64,000 bases of DNA from Molossus alvarezi (GCA_037176705.1 CM073889.1:104859890-104923889); one strand, 5' to 3'. Positions 48,768 through 60,440 are shown, counted from the stretch's first letter. Notes: generated by a model from the letters alone, not told the origin. Made by a program: numbers and translations.

Positions 48768-48927
48768 CTTATTCTGATTTAGAGGATCATTCCGCAGTCT
48801 CTGTTTGTTCTTCTGTAATTTACTAGGCATCATCTTTCCAGTCCTGAAGTCAAAACTGCTGAGGTCAACAGTATTTCCCAGGTACCTTGCCAACTGAGGT
48901 TTGCTTCTGAACTTCTTACCACTTGGA
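48768..48927 (-). CDS. MBD2: MBD2 exon 2: second half of the methyl-CpG-binding domain
   Basis: A 160-nt exon, acceptor ATCTTTCTTCTAG and donor AATAAG|GTTGGT. It starts with the last base of a Ser codon begun in exon 1, then encodes 53 residues: PSGKKFRSKPQLARYLGNTV, DLSSFDFRTGKMMPSKLQKN and KQRLRNDPLNQNK, equivalent to human 182-234. It carries the C-terminal half of the MBD fold, including the Arg of KKFRSK (human Arg188), one of the two arginine fingers that read the guanines of mCpG. The first finger and the mCpG-contacting Tyr are encoded by exon 1, which lies outside the window. The donor is weaker than the other four, with T at +3. Confidence 0.97.
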
Positions 48928-49385
48928 CTAGAAGAAAGATAATGTTAATTGTACAACACAGAGCAAAATTTACCCTAGACTCTATATAAACCTTTTTTCA
49001 CACTGTCCTTCCTGGTCCCAATTGTTACATCACAATTTTATGTTTATTTTTTCAAAGAAATGTTAAAAGTTTTAAAGGAACTTGGTAACTTCGTTATAAA
49101 ATGACATCATGTACCGCCTAATGTCACACTTCACTCTGTCCACCACTGGAGCACACAGCAGGTGCTACTACATTTTATCCCACTGGTCACTCAACAACCA
49201 CTGACAGAAACCCAACACAAACCACACGCACAGCACAACACACACCCTGCCAATGTCTTCAATCTTCCCAACTTTTTCCAAACTGACTTTTGAAAGGCTA
49301 TTTTTTTCTATAAATATTATATAGACATATGTCAGCATAATCAAAAAGAACTTCAGAACAAATTCTTCTGAATTCAACACTCTTG

Positions 49386-49386
<1 letters not shown>

Positions 49387-49420
<34 letters not shown>
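49387..49420. repeat. (CA)n microsatellite
   Basis: About 16 CA units without interruption. Confidence 0.95.
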
Positions 49421-49423
<3 letters not shown>

Positions 49424-49633
49424 GGAATTCAGGTATCTCTGGGCTACCAATTTGAACTCATTTACAATAGGGAAAGATTTTTTTTGAATTTCGAGAACAT
49501 TTAAATGCTCCCTAAAGTAACTACTGAAAGAAGAAAACTAAGGCAAACACATGCAAACATGTTTATACAATGCTGACATTAGTTTTGTTATAGCCAAAGT
49601 CCTACCTTGGAGAAGCATATCAAGAACAATTTA

Positions 49634-49842
49634 CCTACACCTGGCCAGTGTAGCTCAGTGGACTGAGTGTTGTCACACGGACTGAGAGGTCTGGTTCGGT
49701 CCCAGTCAGGGCACATGCCCAGGTTGCAGGCTCGAACCCCAGAAGGGAGTGTGCAGGAGGCAGCCAATCAATGTTTCTCCCTCACATTGATGTTTCTCTC
49801 TCTCTCTCTCTAAAGAATCAATAAAAACATATTTTTTTTAAA
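49634..49842 (+). repeat. VES SINE, second subfamily (first of same-site pair)
   Basis: Head CCTGGCCAGTGTAGCTCAGT, tail AATCAATAAAAACATATTTT. Perfect duplication AAGAACAATTTA at 49622-49633 and 49843-49854. Confidence 0.93.
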
Positions 49843-49854
49843 AAGAACAATTTA

Positions 49855-50013
49855 GCCTTGACCAGTTTGGCTCAGCAGTTACAGTGTCGGCCCGTGGACC
49901 ACTGAGACCTGGGTTCAATTCCAGCCAAGGGTACGTACCTCAGCTGCGGTTTGTCCCTGGTCCTGGTCGGGTCGCGCAGGAGGCAACCAGTCGATGTGTC
50001 TCTCCCACATCAA

Positions 50014-50059
<46 letters not shown>

Positions 50060-50128
50060 CCTCCCTCCCTCCCTCCTAATCTGTCTAAGGATAAATGGAA
50101 AAATGTCCTCGGGTGAGGATAAAAAAAA
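49855..50128 (+). repeat. VES SINE (second of same-site pair)
   Basis: A different VES subfamily, starting directly at the end of the previous copy's duplicated site. (CT)n of about 36 nt, tail TCCTCGGGTGAGGATAAAA, followed by a partial AATTTA. Confidence 0.93.
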
Positions 50129-50929
50129 TTTACTTCCTATAACAAATAGTGTCAAAGCTGGAAAATTACAGAAGAGCTAGAATTATACAGAAGGTTAAAC
50201 TGGTGTGTTCTAAAAAATTGTTTTTCCTGTGTGGCAATACCCCAAAGTCTTATCTAAATTTCTGAGCCAAATATGCTAGAATAAACTAACTGTTAAAATC
50301 AGTAGGATATATATCCAGAAGGGAATTGTGAGAATTCTAGACTACCTCTCAAAGAAGCTAACATGTTATATTTAGAACTTAGCCTTGTACCAACTGACTA
50401 CTATAAAAGAAAAATAATTCAACAGGACAACAAAAGAGAAAAGGTTGGGAAAATAAGCAATAAAATATTCCTCTGGAACAGCAAAACTTCACTCTGGTCA
50501 AGTCCAAACCAACACCCCTCTCTTTGTCACAAACTCTGGTATTCTGCCACCACCAACTTCAAGACAACGGAAGATCAGATCAGATCAACATTCTTTTTCC
50601 ACAATCACATGACGTAAGCATTCCTGAAACACAATTCAAAGTGCAGAATTCAGCCTACAGATGAAGATAACAACCAGATGCAACAGAATAGAACAAAGCA
50701 GACAACAAAAATACAGCAGAGGGAAGGACATAAGATTATCTATAAGCAAACCTCAACTCCCATTCTAATCCTGATTTCAAAATATGCTCAGTATCGTAAA
50801 GTAAAATAGCCTTTAGCTCTCAATATTGTCCAAAACTGGAATCATCTCTGCCCACCACAAACTTCCACCCTCAAACCTGATCTTCTTGTATTGCCCTCTG
50901 TTGCAGCATTACTGTCCACCTATCACCTA

Positions 50930-51290
50930 CTTAATCCTCAAACTAGAAGGTACAGCACAATGCCAACCCTCAGCCACACATCCAGCACCAAGTTCTAAAT
51001 GTTCAGACTCCTTAATGTCCATAAAACAGCTTCACCTCCTTAATAACACATCAAAACCCTTCAATCTGTTTGGATTTTTTTTCTACACCCTTTTCCTACC
51101 AGCCTTGGGTACCCTGCATTCTAAATTCAAAGTAACCAAAATATGCCATGTATCTTTGACTTCTAGCCATGTCTTCTTTATTGGATGGAAGGACAAGCAT
51201 AAGCAATCCTGCTTATCATAAAACTATTAAATCCTCAGCTAAAATGTCACCTCCTCCATAAAGTTGTCTGTGATTCTCCAATGCTAATTA
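50930..51290 (+). repeat. LINE-2-like relic
   Basis: CTTAATGTCCATAAAACAGC, TACCAGCCTTGGGTACCCTG and CAGCTAAAATGTCACCTCCT resemble L2; diverged. Confidence 0.5.
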
Positions 51291-51398
51291 GAAATAATTC
51301 TATTCTGCCATTTTACTTCTTTACAAAAATTCCTATACATTCTCTTGATGAATCAAACAACCAGAAATTACAATGCCACTTTTTAAAACCCTCAAACA

Positions 51399-51604
51399 GC
51401 TCTGGTTGATGTGGCTTAGTTCTTTGGGTGTTGTCCTATGCATAGAAAGGTTCCTGGATCGATTCCTGGTCAGGGCACATGACTGGGTTGCAGGCTAGAT
51501 CCCTGGTAAGGGGCATGCAGGAGGCATCAGATCAATGCTTCACTCTCACATCAATGTTTCTCTCTCTCTCTCTCTCTTCCTCTTTCAAAATGAATAAAAA
51601 ATCT
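51399..51604 (+). repeat. VES SINE, second subfamily
   Basis: Old copy (GCTCTGGTTGATGTGGCTTA) with TAAAACCCTCAAACA before and TTAAACCCTCAAACA after. Confidence 0.92.
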
Positions 51605-52439
51605 TTAAACCCTCAAACATGATTTATATAAAGCAGCACATAACAAAGTAACTTTCTGCATGCAAAAAACTTCCATCAGTTGAACAGTAAAGAATATGGT
51701 TTTCATAAGAAGACACACTGAAATGCCCAATTCTATGCTTATTTAAAAGTTATATAGCATGGAATTTTAAAAATTAACTGCAAAATAGTTTCATGATTAA
51801 TCTATTATACTACCTAAGAAATAAAATATTACTGAAAGATCAAATTAATTTGAAAAATTGGTAGTCTCTGCTACTATGTCACTTATATAACTACAATTGA
51901 TTTTAATTAAGTTAAAATAGCCATATAGTCCTTATAATTAGATATCCCAGTTACTGGTAAAAAGATTCTGACAAATTATTTAGTATACCTCAGAAATGAA
52001 AAAAATAAAATGAAAATTCTCAATCAGATCTCTCTAATATCTCATTAGTGTAATAAAAAGCTGAGTTCCAGAGTGGACTTTGTTTTCACAGACTAATGTT
52101 CCAAAACATGAAAATATCAAGGTAGCAATTTCTACCAAAAAGATAAACACTATTATTCTTAGGATATACCTTAGAGACCATTTGAATATCATTTCTTAAA
52201 GAATCAACTGACTGAATTTCACAAATTAATCTTGCAATGAATAGTTCCTTAGATAATAGGTGAAATGCCAGTTACCTACTGCATACTAGAGAACTCCAGT
52301 AGCTACATACTAGAGTCTCACTATAACATTACTCTACAGAACAAAACTCATCAGAGATCAATCAGTTTTAGATACCACTCCCCCAAATTAAGGAAATCTA
52401 AGTACTTAAGAACTCAATTAAGTGTCCAGTTGCTGGGAG

Positions 52440-52835
52440 AAGGCAGTTCACCCTCTCCAATGTCATCTCTGCTGGACACGGACCCTGAAATCTGCCCCTG
52501 ACCTACTGGTGGTTCCTGCACCTGCACTAGCTCCTGCAAGGGTGAGAAATGCAAATGAACCACCTGCAAGACAAGCTGCTGCTCCTGCTGTCCTGCAAAG
52601 TGCAAGAAATTCACCAAGGACTGTGTGTGCAAAGGCAGAGAGGGGAGGCTCAGGCTCAGAAGTGCAGCTACTGCCAATGAGATGAAGACCTACCCTCTGC
52701 GAAGCACTGTAAATACTACTGGGTGTGCCACCGCTCCCTGTGGGGAGGCTTGGCTGTGTATTTTCCACCCCTGCTAGCTGCTGGCAAGTGACAAGAAATC
52801 CTATGAATGATGAATGGCATTAAAAAAACGTAAGC
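52440..52835 (+). pseudogene. Processed metallothionein (MT3-like) pseudogene
   Basis: Intronless copy of a metallothionein mRNA, antisense to MBD2. The relic frame runs 52478-52680: the start codon reads ACG, then Asp-Pro-Glu, with Cys-rich pairs and triplets still clear ([29 protein letters not shown]). All three metallothionein exons are contiguous, so it came from a spliced mRNA. The segment after KDCVCKG is longer than in MT1/MT2 and has the alternating Glu/Gln-Ala pattern and final Cys-Gln-stop of MT3. Two in-frame TGA codons (52499-52501 and 52556-52558), loss of several Cys, and a length of 203 nt against the 207 expected show it is dead. A GGCATTAAAAAAA end at about 52817-52829 could be the old poly(A) junction. 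Confidence 0.9.
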
Positions 52836-52904
52836 TATACTCATGAAAAGTGATGGCACAGTTTATGTTCTAGATGAGCAATTTGGAAGGGCTTAAAATA
52901 CCTC

Positions 52905-53318
52905 CTATGATGGTACATTTACACAATGGAACACTATGCAGCTGTAAGCAAGAGAGATCTCTTACCCTTTGAGATGACATGGAGGGACCTGAAGAATATT
53001 ATGCTAAGAGAAATAAACCAGAGAAAGACAAGTACCACATGATCTCACTTATTTGTGGAACATAATGAACAAAATAAGCTGTTGACCAAAAGAGATCCAG
53101 AATCATGGAAGTAGGGAACAGACTAACAAACCTCAGAGGGTGGGGGTGGGAGGGGTGGGAAGAGATAAACCAAAGAACTTATATGCATATATGCACAATC
53201 AATTAATAGGGACATTAGGCTGGGGAAGGGGGGGGGAAGAAGGGGGTCAATGGGGAAAAAAGGATGACATCTATGATACTTTCAACAATAAAATAAAATT
53301 AAAATTAAAAATAAAAAA
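52905..53318 (+). repeat. LINE-1 3' fragment, fairly young
   Basis: Short 5'-truncated L1 with the same ORF2 end and G-rich 3' UTR as at 18975-19678 (ACACTATGCAGCTGTAAGCA, CTCACTTATTTGTGGAACAT, GGGTGGGGGTGGGAGGGGTG), ending in an A-rich tail. Less diverged than the composite L1. Confidence 0.88.
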
Positions 53319-53341
53319 ATAATTTCTATGTTTAGTGATTT

Positions 53342-53622
53342 TATTTATTTAAATAATTAAAGGTATTTTATTTTATTATTATTTTTCTAATTCTCACCCT
53401 AGACTACTTTTCTACTGATTTTTTTAGTTAGAGAAGGATGGAGAGAGGGAGAGAGAGAGACACATCGATATGAGAGAGACATTCATTGGTTGCCTCCGTC
53501 ACAACCCTGACTGGGGATGATGGAATCCAAAACTGAGGTACGTGCCCTTGATCAGGAATCAAACCTTCAACTCTTTGGTCTGTAGGCCAACACTCTAACC
53601 ACTGAGCCAAATCGACCAGATA
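53342..53622 (-). repeat. VES SINE with long A/T tail
   Basis: Minus copy; core starts near 53386, with about 45 bp of AT-rich tail. Duplication TATGTTTAGTGATT at 53327-53340 and 53623-53636. Confidence 0.92.
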
Positions 53623-55559
53623 TATGTTTAGTGATTTAAAAAATCAGATAAAAGTATGTATTATAAGAAAGGCCTGGCATACTCTACTGAGAAACTAAAT
53701 GAGCAATGAAGGACAATGGTGGAAATCAAGTTTTAACTATTAGCATATCAAAATAAAATTGAAATACCAACTAGTATTCAGTCAGATCTAATCCATACCA
53801 AATCCCTACCTCCACTCACAAAGATGGACTTCTAAGAAGCATCTATATTGAATAGTTACAGGTTCTGGCCACACACACTGTTGCTTTCAAAACAGTGGTA
53901 TGAGGCATTTGCTCCTCTGTAACTGTTATAGCTGTGCTTGGCGCTTTAAGGAAAGCTAGCTTGGCTGCCCCAATGGATTTTAAGAGCAGGGACCTTCATC
54001 TGCAGAAGATGAAGGCAATCATATAGAAAAGACCAGGCCCCAAGGAAACAGGTAAGAGGAATTCTGCCCATTACACACAGACCATCTGCAGTGACAACAT
54101 GACCCTGGAAGTGACTGAGACAGTAAATGCGAAATGAACAAAAACAAAAGGTATGTCATTAAGTTCTGGTCTTACCCAGACTGACAAAATTATCATGTGT
54201 CTGCACTCTAAGATGGCTGCTATAGGTCCCAGTCTCAGACAAACCAGGACTTAAAGTGACTAAAAGCTTCAAAGTGTAACTTAGGGAAATTACTTAAAAA
54301 AAAAAAAAAAAATTCTAGTTGACTAGTGAACGATATTAGTCATTTTCAATTTTCTCTGTCCAGGGTGACTACTTCTAATCCCAGTAATGAAATACTAGTA
54401 TTTCACTTTCAACCACAAAAAACATTCCCTACCAACTTCCCCCTAGATATGCCAATCCTGAACCAACTTGTGATCTCACCTTTAACTTCTACCCGCTCAG
54501 TAACCTGAAGAAAAGTAATAATTGAGTGAAAATTTTAAAATGAGTTATGTTTTTCCAGTTCATATAAGAACATTTCATCACCTGAACCATGTCTTTGCTT
54601 GCTTTCATTTTGATTAAACTCTTTAAAGCCCTTCTTAAACCAAACTCTACCTTAAAGGTTTCTAGCTATAGGTTATCAGAAAAAAAATTTATTCAGCAAA
54701 TGGCTTTTAAGTAAAAGAAATGCCCTGAGATACCAGTAATACTTAAATTATGGTCACCTTAATTTAATGGTATTCACATTTCATCACTATAAATTCACCA
54801 ATAATCACAATTATCTGAGCTAGACCACTTGAACACGCTGTGCCAGCCTACGATATACAAATTAACTCTTACAAAGACCTGCTGTTTGCATGTGAAACTG
54901 CACTCCTCTAACAGAACAGAACGTATTTCTTCATGTTACTTGGGTATGGATAATCATGTTTAGTCAGGCCATCAGAGTCTGAGCAAACACAAGTATTTCT
55001 TCAAACGAGCTTATAACAGGATGAACGGGGGGAGGGGGGTGCGGTAACTGAAATGGAGTAAGATTAAGATGAACTGGCCAATGAGTGTCAAGAACATTAT
55101 GGATGGCAGGTGGTTAACTACAAGGCGAGGTGGGGCATGTTCAGAGGTGTACCACTCTCCAACAATATCAGAGAGCACTTTGTGAGAAATAACAATCTCC
55201 ACGCTGAAAATACTGTAAGCTACAGCACTGGAAAAGTTTGAGAATAAGGAAACATCAACTTCCTTTTTCTACCACCTTAAATGTTAAAGCATTCCTGTTA
55301 CATACAAGAGTAAGTACTGAAAGAAAAAGACTTCTCTAACATTAAGTAGCAATTGTCTTCAGAAAGCAAATTTTGGCTGAGACTAAAAATCTGTAATTAA
55401 AGTTATCTTTTCGACTTAGGTACTATGATGCTACAATTTATAAGACATACAATGGTCATCTCATATACATGTGGTCTTCATCCTTTCCTGGCTCACAGCT
55501 TGAATTTCCTAAGTGACAAATGCAACAATGGTGCCTCTTGCTTTGTTAATGAGGTGACA

Positions 55560-56235
55560 TTTGGATCACACTCAAGGGTACTGGCCTGGTTGCCAACAGG
55601 AGCCAACCATGTGGTTCAAGAACAGGAATTTTCAGTCCCATCCCTGGATTTCCAGGAGGGGAGAGGGGCCTGAGGTTGAATCAACTGCCAACAGCTAATG
55701 ACTTAGTCAATTATGCAATTATGGTTATGTAATGAGCCTTCAGATAAATCCAAAAGGACAGATTCGTGGTCCTTTTTGGGCGAGTTTCCACGTTGGGAAT
55801 CAGAATGCTTCCACATGCCCCCGGCTCCAGGGCAGAAGCTCTTCAGGACTTGGCCCCATATATCTTTTCATCTAGCTATTGATTTGTACCCTTTAATACC
55901 CTTTATAATAAACCAGAGATCTAGTGAGTGAACAGTTTTGCCTGAGTTCTATGAACTGTTCTTGCAAATTAACAGAATCCAAGGAGGGGTTGTGGGGACC
56001 TCTGATTTATAGATGGTCAGAAGCTCAGGTACCCACCTGGCTCGTGCCTGGCACCTGAAGTGCAGGGCAGTCTTGTGGGACTGGCCCTAACCTGTAGAAT
56101 CGATCTCCAAGTACAGAGTGTCAGAACTGAGTTGAATTCTCAAATACCCTGCTGGAGTCTGAGACTTGCTTGTTGGTGTGGGGAATCTGCCACATGTATT
56201 TAAGAATTAGGTCTGGGAATGCTTTCCAGGTACAA
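55560..56235 (+). repeat. Ancient interspersed repeat, family unresolved
   Basis: TAATGACTTAGTCAATTATG, CCTTTATAATAAACCAGAGA, GGAGGGGTTGTGGGGACCTC and GCAGTCTTGTGGGACTGGCC follow the order of a common ancient repeat whose name I cannot give with certainty. It includes an AATAAA at 55908. No coding capacity. Confidence 0.5.
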
Positions 56236-56519
56236 AGCATATAATCAGAAAACTGCCAAACCAAATAATTCAAAGAATATACACCACTGATTCAAAACCA
56301 CACGACAGACATGCACTCCCACTTTTTAACTCCTTTCTTCCCAACATTTAAATACAGACCTTTCCAAAAATGAACCATTCTGAGCCCTCCTTTATGGTTT
56401 GTTCCTGGTAGCTTTTATCTATTCTTACGTTACATCTTCCACCTTTAATCAGTTACTAAATCCAGTTCCTTCATAATCACCTTTGAATACATCCTTCCTT
56501 TAAATTGCCACTGCCTAAA

Positions 56520-56860
56520 TCATTTTTTATCATAGTCTAAATCACCATGATAGGCTAACTGATTTTTCTCTTTGCTAGGCTCTTTCCATTCTAAACTCTC
56601 CACACTGCTGTTCCTAAGACACCACTATGACCATAGATCAGATTAAAGCCCACAATGAACTTTAACTCATTAACAAAAGGGAGTCAAATATCTTAGCCCT
56701 GCATTTGAGATCCTTTTCCATTTAACTTCCTCTTCACCTTTCAACCCTACTTTCCACTCCTCTTATCCAGTGACCTTTGCTCCAACCATATTGGTTTATT
56801 CACTCTATTTTGAACAGGCTCAATGCTTTCCTCTTCAGCCCTTTGTAAATCATGTCTCTG
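56520..56860 (+). repeat. LINE-2-like relic
   Basis: TTAGCCCTGCATTTGAGATC, CCTTTCAACCCTACTTTCCA, TGCTCCAACCATATTGGTTT and CAATGCTTTCCTCTTCAGCC fit L2 order. Confidence 0.6.
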
Positions 56861-56914
56861 ACCTAGTCCATATGCATGACTTCACTCCAAACCCCAAAAA
56901 GACCAGAAATACCA

Positions 56915-57133
56915 TCCAGCCAGTGTGACTCAGTGGTTGAGCGTAAACCCATGCACCAAGAGATCGTGGGTTCGATTCCTGGTTAGGACACATGCCCAGG
57001 TTGTGGGCCCAACCCCCAGTGGGGGGCATGCAGGAGGCAGCCAATCGATGTTCTCTCTCATCGATGTTTCTCTCTCTCTCTCTCTCCCTCTCACTTCCTC
57101 TCTCTCTGAAATCAAAAAAGAGAAAAAAATTTT
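56915..57133 (+). repeat. VES SINE, second subfamily
   Basis: Perfect 18-bp duplication AAAAGACCAGAAATACCA at 56897-56914 and 57134-57151. Box-B-like GGGTTCGATTCC intact. Confidence 0.96.
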
Positions 57134-57390
57134 AAAAGACCAGAAATACCAATCCACCTTGTACCTCTTCCGCAACCCTTAACAAAACCATATAGCTTGC
57201 TACCTATATCAGGCAAATAATCATAAATTGTCTGTTGGCATCTCTTATATCCTAGTTTTGAAATACTGAGTTCTGTATGGTCATAAATCTTCCACGAGTT
57301 TAAATCTTATCTTCACAAATAGTATACTAACGTTGTTATTTATGAATAAAATGATATAATGTCAAATTTTCTTCAAAATAATGAAGACTA

Positions 57391-57561
57391 GCCCAGGTCA
57401 GGTCAGGGAGGCAACCAATCTATGTGTCTCTCTCACATGGATGTTTCTTGCTCTCTCTCTCTCTCTCCCTTCTTTCCTCCTTCCCTTTCACTCTCTCTAA
57501 AAATCAGTGGCAAAATATCCTCAGGTGAAGATTAACAGATAAATAAATAAATAAATAAATA
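57391..57561 (+). repeat. VES SINE with deleted head and (AAAT)n tail
   Basis: Only about 20 bp remain of the tRNA-like head (GCCCAGGTCAGGTCAGGGAG) before the usual GGCAACCAATC body. Tail TCCTCAGGTGAAGATTAA extends into (AAAT)n at 57539-57565. Perfect duplication AATAATGAAGACT at 57377-57389 and 57562-57574. Confidence 0.92.
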
Positions 57562-57564
57562 AAT

Positions 57565-57735
57565 AATGAAGACTGAGTCAGGGGTAATGGATTGAGGTAT
57601 GGATGAAATAAGATGGACAACTGTTGTACTGCTGAACTGGGTACTTGGTAGTTTTTTATGATTCCCTCTTCTTTTGTATATATGTTTGAAATTTCCGGTG
57701 ATGTTTAAATTATAAACATTAAAGTATATAAACCG
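57565..57735 (+). repeat. Old L1 3'-end fragment
   Basis: TGGATTGAGGTATGGATGAA, CTGAACTGGGTACTTGGTAG and TTTGTATATATGTTTGAAAT resemble an L1M 3' end; interrupted by the preceding SINE. Confidence 0.55.
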
Positions 57736-57816
57736 AATATTTACTCTGAAAACTGAAGAATTATTTTTAAAAATATGAAAAGTTTGGGCAATTTGAGCAT
57801 TAAAGAATTTCTTTAG

Positions 57817-57995
57817 CCCTGGCCAGTTAGCTCGATTGGCTGGCACGTTGTTCCCACATGCCAAGGTTGTGGGCTCGGTCCTGGTCAGGATACATGCAAG
57901 AATCAATCAATAAGTGCATGAATGGGTGGAACAACAAGTCTATGTCTATTTCTCTCTCTCTCCCTTCTTCTAAAATCAATAATTTTTTTTTTTAA
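57817..57995 (+). repeat. VES-related SINE with GGAACAACAA core
   Basis: Head CCTGGCCAGTTAGCTCGATT, then TGCATGAATGGGTGGAACAA in place of the usual GGCAACC...ATCGATG body. Flanked by GAATTTCTTTAG on both sides. The copy at 62426-62608 is of the same type; together they look like an older SINE family. Confidence 0.85.
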
Positions 57996-58127
57996 TGAAT
58001 TTCTTTAGCAGGTGGGGTAGGGGTAAGGGGGAGAACTATTTTTAAAGTATCAATAAAAAAATTTTTTTTGCAATTTGGCTACTAATAAAATGTAACAGTA
58101 TTCCACCTTTTCCTTCAATTCAACATA

Positions 58128-58331
58128 CAATCGTCCCTCTCCATTTTGCACCCCCACTGTTGCGGCTTCACTCTTTCCGGTTTTTTCAAATAAAGTGAAG
58201 CCACAACACGCGACAGTCGAAGCGCAAAGTGGCAAGGGACAACTGTATATATAAAGAATCCTACTTCGTGGAAATTTATTTATCGCGGTAGAGTCTGGAA
58301 CTGATTAACCGCGATAAACGAGAGCCGACTG
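58128..58331. mobile_element. Tigger/pogo-type MITE
   Basis: About 204 bp next to TA (58126-58127). Left end CAATCGTCCCTCTCCATTTT; the complement of the right end is CAGTCGGCTCTCGTTTATCG. GATTAACCGCGATAAACGAG near the right end is typical of this class. No open frame of interest. Confidence 0.75.
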
Positions 58332-58679
58332 CAAATGTTTAAGGAATCACCACACAATTTTAAACAGTACAAAAGTCCTTAAGTATAATTCAAATTGTAC
58401 CAATTATTTTCATTCCATAAATTAGCATTTATGTAACAAAAACTACACACAAACAGTGTATTACTGGTAGCAAGTTCTATTATCTCTATGTCATGGTTAA
58501 AAAAAAAAAAAAGCCAGGATGATCCACTAAAGTTTTAAAAAAATGAATGAATAATGTAGAATTCTACCTATCTTGATCACTGCCTTAAAGGCATTCTCTT
58601 TATGAACAAGAAAAAGGAAAAACATTGGGTTGGTTTTTTTTGTTAAATTGGAAACCGGACACTGTTGTGGAAAAGTCAG

Positions 58680-58862
58680 AAGTTAAATATGTGTGGGAAT
58701 TATTTCAAAATAAAATGGGAGGGGTAATGTATATTGGCGGAAGTATTAGCTGGGAGTTGTTAATTGTTAAAACTGGTTGATGAGTACATGGGGGATTCAT
58801 TACACTTTCCTATCTACTTTTGTTTCTGCATATGTCTGAACTTTACCATAATAAAAAATAAA
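58680..58862 (+). repeat. Old L1 3'-end fragment
   Basis: GGTTGATGAGTACATGGGGG, TCATTACACTTTCCTATCTA, CTGAACTTTACCATAATAAA: an L1M-type 3' terminus with a polyadenylation-like end. Confidence 0.7.
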
Positions 58863-59151
58863 TAGGTAGCTTAATATACCCCCCAAACAGATTGTATTTT
58901 TTTTCTTAAAAAGGCCAGGGGCCTCCAAGATAGGTCTTTTTACAGCGATGTATACATCACTGCACACATGTTAAAAATAATTTTAAGGACAGTCTTCCTT
59001 GCCTTAATCTATGGATTCTTCCAGTGTAAAATGAACAAGGGAAAAAGTATCAAGACATATTATTCAAAAATCTTTAAGAGAGAATGATGTTCTTCTTCAC
59101 ATTTATAAATCACTCACAATTGTTCCTAACAAATGCTAAGTGCTCAATTTT

Positions 59152-59424
59152 TTATTTTTTTTATCCTCACCCGAGGATATTATTCCATTTTTTGTACAGA
59201 TAGAGTGGGAGGGAGAGAGAGGAAGGGAGAGAGAGAGAGAAACATCGATGTGAAGGAACACATCGAGTGGCTGCCACCCGCACGACCAACCAGGGCCGGG
59301 GACAAACTGCAACCGAAGTACGTGCCCTTACTGCAACCGAAGTACGTGCCCTTAGCGGGAACCGAACCCGGGTCTCTCCGGACCGCAGGCCGACGCTCTA
59401 ACCGCTGAGCCAAACTGGCCAGGG
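59152..59424 (-). repeat. VES SINE, young, with internal 24-bp tandem duplication
   Basis: Near-consensus minus copy with perfect 16-bp duplication CTAAGTGCTCAATTTT at 59136-59151 and 59425-59440. ACTGCAACCGAAGTACGTGC plus CCTT occurs twice in a row (59306-59329 and 59330-59353). Confidence 0.97.
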
Positions 59425-60238
59425 CTAAGTGCTCAATTTTAAAATCTAATTTTAAATTTCATTTACTACTTTTATATTCATACATAGCTATGTAATCAAG
59501 TTCCCAAACAAATCAGTTTGAATTTAAACTATAAGACAAGGCAAAATCATAAGATCCACAGATACTATTCAAATTTCATTCTATTCCATACTTTTATTTT
59601 CCTTCCTTAGGAAGTTTTAGTTTTTTGAAGTTCTGATGAAATTAAGTAAAACTTCATTTACAATCTGCCTAGCCATTTCTTAGTGGAAATGGCAAACAGC
59701 AATAAAAGATCAATAAACAAGAGCTGAAAAGCTTATTAATATTCCTACCCAAACAGTAAATCCATGAAATAAGAGTTGATGACTTATTTCTAATTCATCA
59801 CACAAGTCTGAGATCTCAAACATGGGATAAAAGGTTATGAAGTTTCTATTAATCTGACTATACACTCTAAAAATTATATATCACTTCCTCTGCAAATCGC
59901 CTGTTTCTGTTCCATTCATTAAAACCAAATTATGACTCTATGTCTCACAAATAGAATTTTTAAAGCAATTTGAAAATATCATCTATCAACTTTGTTGGAG
60001 ATTATTTTTTGAGTGTATGTGTATCTGTTCCTTTTGAGCTACTATTCCCTCTGCTGCAGGTATTGTGGGTGGGTGTTCTGGCAGGTAAGAATTAGTATGT
60101 CAGATTCTACACATAAGATGTAGGACAGACAACAATGTTGCACCCTAACAAAAATTCCTCCAGCACATCACAAAAAAGATGTAATGGTACTGCTGACAGA
60201 GAATAATCAGAGAAATATTTCTACCATATCTGTCTTTT

Positions 60239-60440
60239 TTTTTCTTCCTTTATTGGTTTTAGAGAGAGAGGGAGAGAGAGAAAGAAACATCAATGAGAGA
60301 GAACATCGACTAGCCGCCTCCAGCGTGCCTCCCACTGGGGACTGGGCCCACAACCTGGGCATGTGCCCTGACCAGGAATTGAACCAGCGACCTCTTGGTG
60401 CATGGGTCGATGCTCAACCACTGAGCCACACCAGCCAGAC
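60239..60440 (-). repeat. VES SINE, second subfamily
   Basis: Minus copy with CTGTCTTTT at 60230-60238 and 60441-60449. Confidence 0.93.

Noticed and set aside
52422..52685. An 87-codon frame over the metallothionein relic
   Set aside because: It is out of frame with the metallothionein reading; the true frame has two stops. Annotated as a pseudogene instead.
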